Of a stretch of 64,000 bases of DNA, positions 57,546 through 64,000 are shown in pieces. The stretch is from Bacteroidia bacterium. Its GTDB lineage: Bacteria > Bacteroidota > Bacteroidia > UKL13-3. Position 1 is the stretch's first letter; the number at the start of each line of letters is the position of its first letter. The notes under the pieces are model-generated. The model had not been told where the DNA came from. It made no database searches and saw only the letters and a program-made list of their open reading frames with translations. Location: NCBI GenBank assembly GCA_021740845.1, contig JAIOYZ010000009.1, positions 1 to 64,000 of the forward strand. The letters run 5' to 3'. A program made the translations under genes and the position numbers.

Positions 57546-60515
57546 ATGAGTATAAAGAAATTAGGTTTGATCCTACTGGTTTTTTGGATTTCAATTGGAG
57601 CACTTTCTGCCCAAACTGGCTTTCCCCAAAATGGCCCTAAGGATACTCGTCCGGATTACGTGGCATTGGTGCATGCGAGTATTCAAGTTAATCCTACAAC
57701 GCTATTGAAGGATGCCATATTGTTGATTAAAAATGGGAGGATAGAAAATGTAGGTATAGACATTGCTATTCCTGCAGAAGCCAGAACCATCGATTTACAT
57801 GGCAAATATGTTTATGCCTCTTTTATTGATTTGTATAGTCGTTATGGAATTGATTATAAACCCAGCAATACCCAACGCAACGAATACCAAAACAACCAAA
57901 ATGGTGCTTATGCTTGGAATGATGCGGTAAAAGTTCAGGTAAATGCTGCCGATTATTTTGATTATAACGAGAAGGAAAGCAAACGCTATTTGGCCGCAGG
58001 TTTTGGTGCTACTTTGAGTGGAAACCAAGATGGGATATTTAGAGGAAGTGCAGCTTTGGTATTAACCGGAAATGAATCGGCGCAGAAATTGGTATTAAAG
58101 CCAAAAGCCGCTGCTGGCATGAGTTTTAACAAAGGAAGCAGCAGGCAAAATTATCCTGGTTCTGCAATGGGAAGTATTGCTTTAATTCGCCAAACCTATT
58201 ACGATGCTGCTTGGTATTTAAAGCAAAAGGAAGAAATTAGTTTGAGTTTTGAGGCTTTCCAAACTTTAAAATCTTTGCCCACTGTTTTTGAGGCAGAAAA
58301 TAAATTGGCAATTCTACGTGCTGCAAAAATTGCTCAAGAGTTTCAAATTAAATACATCCTAAAAGGCAAAGGCGACGAATACCAAAGATTGGATGAAATT
58401 GCCCAATTGGGTATGCCTCTTATTTTGCCTTTGAACTTTCCAAAACCTTACGAAGTGGAAAATCCTTTTGATGCCATGCGAATTAATTTGGCAGATTTAA
58501 AACATTGGGAATTGGCACCTGCAAATGCCGGTTTGGTGAGTCAAAAGAAAATCCCATTTGCACTAACCCTAGAAGGTTGCTCAGATGCAAATGAGTTTTT
58601 AAAGAATTTAAGGAAAGCAGTTTATTACGGTTTGAACCAAAGCGAGGCGCTAAAAGCCCTTACCACAGAGCCTGCAAAAATGATTCAGGCAAGCGCGGAT
58701 TTGGGAACCTTAGAAAAAGGCAAAATTGCAAATTTCTTTATTTGTGATAAACCATTTTTTGATAAAGAATCTCAAATTGAAGAACATTGGATAAGAGGCA
58801 ATCAAGAAATTTTGCAAGAGCCAGAAATTGTAAAGCTAATTGGAAACTATGAAGCCAGTTTAGGTTTGAACCAAAAAGCCAGTTTACAAATAACAAAAAA
58901 GGGAAATAAGCTTGAAGGCAAATGGATGGCGGCAGATACATTGCCAATTTCAATTACCGAAAAGGCAGGTATTTATACTTTGAATTTTAAAGAAAATAAA
59001 AGCAGCGAAAACCTAATCAGAGCAAGCGTTTGGGTCAAACAGCAAGATAAAAACACACTCCAAGCAAATGCTTTGGAAGGTACTGCTCAAATGCCAAATG
59101 GAAGTACAATTCCATTTTCAGCAAAATGGGTCTCGGTTCAAACCGAAAAAGAAAGAACCGATTCTTTACCTGCCTTGCAATTGGGAAAAATAATTTACCC
59201 TTTTACAGAATACGGAACTGCCACTTTGCCAAAAGCCACAACAGTATTATTTAAAAATGCCACCGTTTGGACTAACGAAAAGGAAGGTATTTTGCAAGAA
59301 ACAGATGTGGCAATTAGCAATGGAAAAATTGTGGCCATTGGTAAAAATTTAAGCATTAAAGCGGATCAAGTTGTGGATGCAAAAGGGAAGCAACTAACCA
59401 GTGGAATTATTGATGAACACTCGCATATTGCCATTTACCGTGGTGTAAACGAGTGCACCCAAAACAATACCGCTGAGGTGCGTATTGGAGATGTAATTAA
59501 TAGCGATGATATAAATATTTACCGACAGTTGAGTGGTGGAGTTATTGCTTGTCAGCAGTTGCATGGTTCTTGCAACCCAATTGGTGGCCAAAGTAATATC
59601 CTAAAATTACGTTGGGGCATGGCGCCAGAACAAATGAAAATTGCTGGCTCTGATGGTTTCATAAAATTTGCCTTGGGCGAAAATGTGAAGCAAAGTAACC
59701 ATGGTTTTCCTAGCAATAGATTTCCGCAAACCCGCATGGGCGTTGAGCAAGTTTATTACGATGCATTTATAAGAGCCAAAGAATACGAGAAAAAAATGAA
59801 GGCAAATCCTGCACTTACCCGCAAGGATTTGGAGATGGATGCTTTGGTAGAAATTATGAATAAGCAGCGTTTTATTAGCTGCCATAGTTATGTGCAAAGT
59901 GAAATAAATATGTTGATGCATGTAGCAGATAGCATGCAGTTTAAGGTGAATACTTTTACGCATATTTTGGAGGGTTATAAAGTTGCAGATAAAATGAAAG
60001 CCCATGGAGTAAATGCCAGCACTTTTGCCGATTGGTGGGCTTATAAATATGAGGTGATTGAAGCCATTCCTCAAAATGCAGTTATCTTAAACAATATGGG
60101 TGTAGTAACTGCCATAAATAGTGATGATGCAGAGATGGGAAGACGCTTAAATCAAGAGGCAGCTAAAATGATTAAATATGGTGGATTAAGTGAAGAAGAT
60201 GCTTGGAAAATGGTGACCTTAAACCCTGCGAAAATGTTGCATTTGGATGCACAAATGGGAAGTATTAAAGTGGGCAAATCTGCCGATTTAGTTTTGTGGA
60301 GCGCCAACCCATTAAGTATTGATGCCTTAGCAGAAATGACCTTTGTAGATGGTGTTTGTTATTTTAGTAGAGAAATAGATTTGGCCAAGCGCAAAGAGAT
60401 TTTGGCAGAACGCCAACGCATTATTCAAATGATGATTGCCGCCAAAAAGAAAGGTGAAAAAACAGAAAAGAAAATTTCTGAAATTGACAACGATTACCAC
60501 TGCGACGATTTTTAA
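57546..60515 (+). CDS. Exported double amidohydrolase-family protein
   Basis: This 989-aa protein has a signal peptide (ending IGALSAQ). The N-terminal half (~30-425) has an amidohydrolase fold but has lost the metal-binding HxH: it reads YASFIDLYSRYG where an active enzyme has HPGxxDxHxH. A beta-rich spacer (~430-560) follows. The C-terminal half (~565-989) keeps HSHIA, a later His in FISCHSYVQ, FTHILEGY, and Asp in INSDDAEMG, so it is probably active. Two iterated motifs (58629, 58863) are read as GLNQ. The last base of its TAA is the first base of the next ATG (TAATG). It is likely periplasmic or secreted. The substrate is unknown. Confidence 0.85.
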   Translation: MSIKKLGLILLVFWISIGALSAQTGFPQNGPKDTRPDYVALVHASIQVNPTTLLKDAILLIKNGRIENVGIDIAIPAEARTIDLHGKYVYASFIDLYSRYGIDYKPSNTQRNEYQNNQNGAYAWNDAVKVQVNAADYFDYNEKESKRYLAAGFGATLSGNQDGIFRGSAALVLTGNESAQKLVLKPKAAAGMSFNKGSSRQNYPGSAMGSIALIRQTYYDAAWYLKQKEEISLSFEAFQTLKSLPTVFEAENKLAILRAAKIAQEFQIKYILKGKGDEYQRLDEIAQLGMPLILPLNFPKPYEVENPFDAMRINLADLKHWELAPANAGLVSQKKIPFALTLEGCSDANEFLKNLRKAVYYGLNQSEALKALTTEPAKMIQASADLGTLEKGKIANFFICDKPFFDKESQIEEHWIRGNQEILQEPEIVKLIGNYEASLGLNQKASLQITKKGNKLEGKWMAADTLPISITEKAGIYTLNFKENKSSENLIRASVWVKQQDKNTLQANALEGTAQMPNGSTIPFSAKWVSVQTEKERTDSLPALQLGKIIYPFTEYGTATLPKATTVLFKNATVWTNEKEGILQETDVAISNGKIVAIGKNLSIKADQVVDAKGKQLTSGIIDEHSHIAIYRGVNECTQNNTAEVRIGDVINSDDINIYRQLSGGVIACQQLHGSCNPIGGQSNILKLRWGMAPEQMKIAGSDGFIKFALGENVKQSNHGFPSNRFPQTRMGVEQVYYDAFIRAKEYEKKMKANPALTRKDLEMDALVEIMNKQRFISCHSYVQSEINMLMHVADSMQFKVNTFTHILEGYKVADKMKAHGVNASTFADWWAYKYEVIEAIPQNAVILNNMGVVTAINSDDAEMGRRLNQEAAKMIKYGGLSEEDAWKMVTLNPAKMLHLDAQMGSIKVGKSADLVLWSANPLSIDALAEMTFVDGVCYFSREIDLAKRKEILAERQRIIQMMIAAKKKGEKTEKKISEIDNDYHCDDF

Positions 60516-61921
60516 TGCTAAGGAAAATTCAAAATAGTGTGCTATTAGGTCTTTTGATCTTGCTTGGTTTTTTGGCCAAAGCGCAGGCGCCGTTTTGCCA
60601 ATTTTCTACCTTATTTCCCAATGCTCAAGAAAGATTTGTAGAAGCCACACAAACTTGTAGAAGCCTTTCTCTGCTTGAACCAAATGAAAATCTAGTTGAA
60701 TTTGGCTCCTATGAAACCAAAGATAAACTTTTGCGATTTTCTACTTTTATGGCTAGCAACGATAACGGAATTGCCATGTTTCAATGGCAAGAAGGAACTC
60801 AATGTGTGAGTCGTTTTTTAACTGGAAATTGGGTTGGTAAATTGCGTTCTATACAAGAATTAAAACTAGCTAATTGCAAATCGTATCTTTTGCTTTTTGA
60901 ACGCTTGGAAGAAAACACATTAAAACAATCGCTATGTTATTTTACGTTAAAGCCCGGTTTGATCCAATTAGAAGAAATTAAATTCACAGATGAGAATCAT
61001 GTTTTATTAGCAGAAGCCAACGATTGGTTGAGTGGAATAAGAGAAGCTAGCCCAGATGGAAGAGATACTACTGGCAATTATTTTGAACTTCTCGAAAATG
61101 GGTTTACCATAAATAGTAATATGCTAGTGAATGGTCCGGGAGTGATGGTTTATGAAACTGAAAATTATTTGTATGCAGAAGACGGAATATTTTCACAAGA
61201 TATTGGCTCTGTAAATGTTTGGTTCGAACCAGATTTAGAAAATGTGGTGGATACGATTAAAGTTATTCAACAAAAAATTGGAAACAAAACGCTTAGCACC
61301 ATTTTAATGCAATCTTGGTTTATGACTGGGAGGCTTTGGGATTATGGAGTTTTAGAAACCTTTAGTGCAAGTTATTTGTATGATGGACAAACCATTTCAT
61401 CCAGTGAATACAACGGTTTTCAAGATAATATCGACGAGAAAAAGGGAAGCGAAAATGATACTTTATGGAATGGGTTCAAACAGTTTATTCCTGAGTATTT
61501 ATTGTTGGCAGATGGCTCGGTTATTTTTAGAACTCTAGTTGCATCCAATCAATTTGCACCAGGTATGTGTGGAGCATGTGATTATATAACTGAGAGGTTT
61601 ATACAAATAAAAAAAGGTGTGCAAAAAACATTAATTAGCGCTGCCTATATGCCAACCAATGATAAAAGTGAAATAATAGTTTACCATGAAGGCAAAAAAC
61701 CTACCGTAAAAACCTTTGGAGATACCGATGAAGAGGAAGGTTACACCTTTAATTATATTGGAACTAAATGGACTAAAGGCAAGGGTTGGCAAATAAGATT
61801 AGGAGCCACCTTGAATGGAAACGAGCAAGAAAATTTGGTTTTTATCCCACAGTTTATCCCACAAGGAGGGTTTGCAAAAACAAGTTTATTAAAGGCAAAA
61901 GCAAGTAAAAATGGAATTTAA
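60515..61921 (+). CDS. Exported hypothetical protein of the amidohydrolase operon
   Basis: This 468-aa protein has a signal peptide (ending LAKAQ) after MLRKIQNSVLLGLLILLGF. It is rich in beta-strands and aromatics (LLRFSTFMASNDNGIAMFQW, LKSYLLLFERLEENTLKQSL, GKGWQIRLGATLNGNEQENL). A Cys-x-x-Cys turn (APGMCGACDYITERF) occurs late, about residue 355. No domain was recognised. It overlaps the upstream stop (TAATG) and is followed 4 bp later by another amidohydrolase gene, so it must be translated in step with both. It may be a partner or inhibitor domain of the enzymes (inference). Confidence 0.65.
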   Translation: MLRKIQNSVLLGLLILLGFLAKAQAPFCQFSTLFPNAQERFVEATQTCRSLSLLEPNENLVEFGSYETKDKLLRFSTFMASNDNGIAMFQWQEGTQCVSRFLTGNWVGKLRSIQELKLANCKSYLLLFERLEENTLKQSLCYFTLKPGLIQLEEIKFTDENHVLLAEANDWLSGIREASPDGRDTTGNYFELLENGFTINSNMLVNGPGVMVYETENYLYAEDGIFSQDIGSVNVWFEPDLENVVDTIKVIQQKIGNKTLSTILMQSWFMTGRLWDYGVLETFSASYLYDGQTISSSEYNGFQDNIDEKKGSENDTLWNGFKQFIPEYLLLADGSVIFRTLVASNQFAPGMCGACDYITERFIQIKKGVQKTLISAAYMPTNDKSEIIVYHEGKKPTVKTFGDTDEEEGYTFNYIGTKWTKGKGWQIRLGATLNGNEQENLVFIPQFIPQGGFAKTSLLKAKASKNGI

Positions 61922-61925
61922 GATT

Positions 61926-63167
61926 ATGAAAAAGTATATCAGTTTAATGAGTTTGATTTTCTGGGTTTGGGCGGCAATGGCTCAATCTCCAACTACGGTA
62001 ATCCTTAATGGAACCATACATATTGGCAATGGCCAAGTGATAGAAAAAGGAGTTCTAGTTTTTGAAGGAAACAAAATTGTAGAAGTGGGAAAAGAAATGA
62101 AAACACTTTACAAAAACGCCCGTGTTATTGATGCACAAGGAAAGCATATTTACCCTGGTTTAGTTTGCATGAATAATATTATGGGCCTCAATGAAATTGA
62201 TGCTGTTCGCGCAACCTTAGATTTTAACGAACAAGGTAGAATCAATCCCAATGTGCGTTCTTTAGTTGCTTACAATACTGATTCTAAAATATTGCCTACT
62301 TCACTAATCAATGGAATTTTATATACGCAACCGGTTCCACAAGGTGGTTTGTTGAGTGGCACTAGTTGTGTAGTGCGCACCAAAGCTTGGAATTGGGAAG
62401 ATGCTGCTGTAAGTAGCAACGACGGTGTTCATTTAAATTGGCCTTTTGTTGAACCAAACCAAGATGGAAAAGAAAATCAAGGTGAAAAGGACATTCAGGA
62501 ATTGGAGCAATTTTTTGCACAAGCCAAACAATATTGCTCGCAAAAATCACCTGAGTTCAATGCCAAATTAGATGCCATGAGGCATTTATTTTCGGGAGAG
62601 ATAAGTTTATATATTCATGCTCAAGATGCACAAAGCATTATTCGTTCGGTGAGTTTTTTTAAGGCCAAATACCCAGAATTGAAATTAGTTTTGGTGGGAG
62701 CGAGGGAATCTTATTTAATTACAGATTTCATTAAAACCAATCAAGTACCAGTGGTTTTAGGAAACCTTCATCGCTTGCCAGCTTACAATGCAGAAGATAT
62801 TGACCAACCTTATAAAACGCCTTTTCAATTGCAGGCTGCTGGAATTATATTTGCTATTTCTCAGGAAGGAAGTTGGGAAACAAGGAATCTCGCTTTCTTG
62901 GCTGGAACCGCTGCTGCTTATGGCATGAGCAAAGAAGAGGCTTTAATGTCTATTACATTAACTCCTGCTAAACTAATGGGAGTCGACAAACAAATAGGAA
63001 GTTTAGAAGCAGGTAAAAACGCATCTATTCTTATCTCAGAAGGCGATTTGTTAGATATGAAAACCTGTGTTTTGGTTCAAGCCTTTTTAGATGGCCAAGA
63101 ATTAGATTTGAAGAACGAACAGGTTCAATTGTATGAAAAATACAAGAAGAAATACGGCTTAAAATAA
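61926..63167 (+). CDS. Exported amidohydrolase-like protein, likely inactive
   Basis: A protein of about 413 aa is read from MKKYISLMSLIFWVWAAMAQ, a signal peptide. It keeps amidohydrolase landmarks such as VILNGTIHIGNGQVIEKGVL, RVIDAQGKHIYPGLVCMNNI and the closing LMGVDKQIGSLEAGKNASIL. The HxH pair is absent (the expected position reads YPGLVCMNNIMGL), so metal-dependent catalysis is unlikely. It resembles the N-terminal half of the 989-aa protein two genes upstream. It may be structural or regulatory. It starts 4 bp after the preceding stop. Confidence 0.8.
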   Translation: MKKYISLMSLIFWVWAAMAQSPTTVILNGTIHIGNGQVIEKGVLVFEGNKIVEVGKEMKTLYKNARVIDAQGKHIYPGLVCMNNIMGLNEIDAVRATLDFNEQGRINPNVRSLVAYNTDSKILPTSLINGILYTQPVPQGGLLSGTSCVVRTKAWNWEDAAVSSNDGVHLNWPFVEPNQDGKENQGEKDIQELEQFFAQAKQYCSQKSPEFNAKLDAMRHLFSGEISLYIHAQDAQSIIRSVSFFKAKYPELKLVLVGARESYLITDFIKTNQVPVVLGNLHRLPAYNAEDIDQPYKTPFQLQAAGIIFAISQEGSWETRNLAFLAGTAAAYGMSKEEALMSITLTPAKLMGVDKQIGSLEAGKNASILISEGDLLDMKTCVLVQAFLDGQELDLKNEQVQLYEKYKKKYGLK

Positions 63168-63171
63168 ACTG

Positions 63172-63909
63172 CTAAGGATAAATTACCGTATATGTTTCTT
63201 GGTTGGTTTTGAATTCTAGCAAACCATATTCCTTATCTATTATGAAATATTGGTAGTCTTTGGTATTGTTTACATCCACCAAGTCGTTTGTGATTTTATA
63301 AGCATTTTGGTAGGTTTTCCCGTTTCTGATTAAAGTTCCAATATATGTATAACGTTCTTTAGAATGGTTGATAGTAGTTGGTTTAAAGGAAGTAGAATAA
63401 TCCATAATGGTTTTAAAAGCCACCACATTTGTATCAAAGCTTGGCCAAAGAGGCAAGCCAAATTTTACTCTTTTCGATTTCCCGTTCAAATAATCTTCAT
63501 AGAAAGATTCAACTGCTACGTCAATTTTATCATTATACCTCAGGTGAAATGAGTTTCCATATTGATCAATTATATTAGAACCTCTATAGGCAACAGAGAG
63601 AATTATACTAGTTTCGTTAAAGCTATAGTAATAAGTTCTTTGACTGTAATTATAACTCGTGCAATTGCTAGAGGAATAATCAGTATAATTGGAATAATCT
63701 AAACTTCCTGGAGAGGTAATACCTGCTGAGCTTTTATAATGAATATAGGCAGTTCCAGATGATGTTGACATCTTTCCAAGCCAAGCATCAGTTTCACTTG
63801 GTAAGGTGTAATTTTCGGTAGTGTACTTGCATGGATTTTCAATAGTATTAAAACAACCCGAAAACAGCAATATTGCTAATGGTAGTAAAATAGTGAGTGT
63901 CTTTTTCAT
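63172..63909 (-). CDS. Hypothetical lipoprotein (tandem family)
   Basis: This 245-aa protein has a lipobox at ILLFSGC. The mature part is rich in Tyr, Ser and Thr (SPGSLDYSNYTDYSSSNCTS, YNYSQRTYYYSFNETSIILS). It ends with the strand motif FIIDKEYGLLEFKTNQETYT then VIYP, shared with the truncated gene at the right edge. No domain was recognised. Its stop faces the amidohydrolase stop with only 4 bp between them, with no terminator hairpin seen. Confidence 0.65.
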   Translation of the reverse strand: MKKTLTILLPLAILLFSGCFNTIENPCKYTTENYTLPSETDAWLGKMSTSSGTAYIHYKSSAGITSPGSLDYSNYTDYSSSNCTSYNYSQRTYYYSFNETSIILSVAYRGSNIIDQYGNSFHLRYNDKIDVAVESFYEDYLNGKSKRVKFGLPLWPSFDTNVVAFKTIMDYSTSFKPTTINHSKERYTYIGTLIRNGKTYQNAYKITNDLVDVNNTKDYQYFIIDKEYGLLEFKTNQETYTVIYP

Positions 63910-63936
63910 TAATACATTTTTGAGGCTAATAAGCTA

Positions 63937-64000
63937 CTACGGATAAATCACCGTATAAGTATCTTCATTGGTTTTATATTCAAGCAAACCATATTCTTTA
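63937..64000 (-). CDS. C-terminal end of a second lipoprotein paralogue (cut by the window edge)
   Basis: The minus strand reads KEYGLLEYKTNEDTYTVIYP and then tandem stops TAG TAG. It is nearly identical to the end of the upstream neighbour (KEYGLLEFKTNQETYTVIYP), so this is a tandem duplicate whose body lies beyond the window. Confidence 0.85.
   Translation of the reverse strand, partial: KEYGLLEYKTNEDTYTVIYP

Noticed and set aside
565-58874. GGTTCAAACC motif read as tRNA T-arms
   Set aside because: It resembles the T-loop GGTTCAAATC, but no acceptor, D or anticodon stems flank any copy I checked, and the copies run in both directions inside genes.
565-58874. Motif as a KOPS-like or Chi-like polar signal
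   Set aside because: Forward and reverse copies are nearly equal in number across the window (12 and 14 cores), so there is no strand polarity at this scale.

Overview
The window looks like chromosomal DNA of an AT-rich member of the Bacteroidota. The signs are a C-terminal type IX secretion (T9SS) sorting domain at the left edge, several lipoproteins and outer-membrane beta-barrel proteins, promoters of the TTG-N19/20-TAnnTTTG type, no obvious Shine-Dalgarno sequences, and a few TTG starts. No rRNA, tRNA or CRISPR was seen.

Layout. 1-8.2 kb: end of a T9SS-exported PKD protein, an AraC/GlxA-type regulator divergent from a tandem SRPBCC pair, a degenerate spacer, a Fic protein, the helicase HrpB and a fasciclin protein. 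8.3-12 kb: sulfide-oxidation genes (sulfide:quinone oxidoreductase, TauE/SafE permease, and a persulfide dioxygenase fused to two rhodanese domains, as in CstB). 12-14.8 kb: small hypotheticals. 14.9-21.8 kb: a type I restriction-modification operon (hsdM, hsdS, HTH protein, Doc, hsdR) with a leftover fragment of a second hsdR start. 22.1-22.5 kb: four 84-bp tandem repeats. 22.6-33.4 kb: a tiny membrane protein, an EF-hand membrane protein, an outer-membrane protein with two paralogous lipoproteins, a phasin-like/UbiB/coiled-coil operon, RF3 and a VF530 protein. 33.5-34.8 kb: a rhodanese/YgaP-like/thioredoxin sulfur operon. 35-37 kb: two paralogous surface proteins and a DUF3052-like protein. 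37-41.8 kb: a decayed accessory island with PIN toxin-antitoxin pairs, RHS remnants, a broken antitoxin gene and three copies of a roughly 260-330 bp repeat that separate the cassettes. 41.8-57.4 kb: hydrolases, two MscS channels flanking a permease, GNAT acetyltransferases, a TPR adenylate cyclase, a large outer-membrane protein, an exonuclease/phosphatase-family protein and a rhomboid protease. 57.5-63.2 kb: an operon of exported amidohydrolase-family proteins. 63.2-64 kb: tandem paralogous lipoproteins, the last one running off the edge.

Two signals cut across gene boundaries. First, a 12-16 bp sequence (TTTGGTTCAAACCGAA, core TTGGTTCAAACC) occurs at least 26 times as an exact core by hand count, in both orientations, inside genes in several reading frames but mostly in intergenic DNA. 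It is absent from the restriction-modification island. It behaves like an iterated genomic signal (uptake-sequence-like or HIP1-like) or a widespread operator. Second, the three sulfur transcription units (sqr-tauE, cstB-like, rhodanese-thioredoxin) each carry a near-palindrome TGnAAC-N4-GTnnCA 36-38 bp upstream of a TAnnTTTG-like -7 element. This suggests one Crp/Fnr-type activator controls a sulfide/persulfide regulon.
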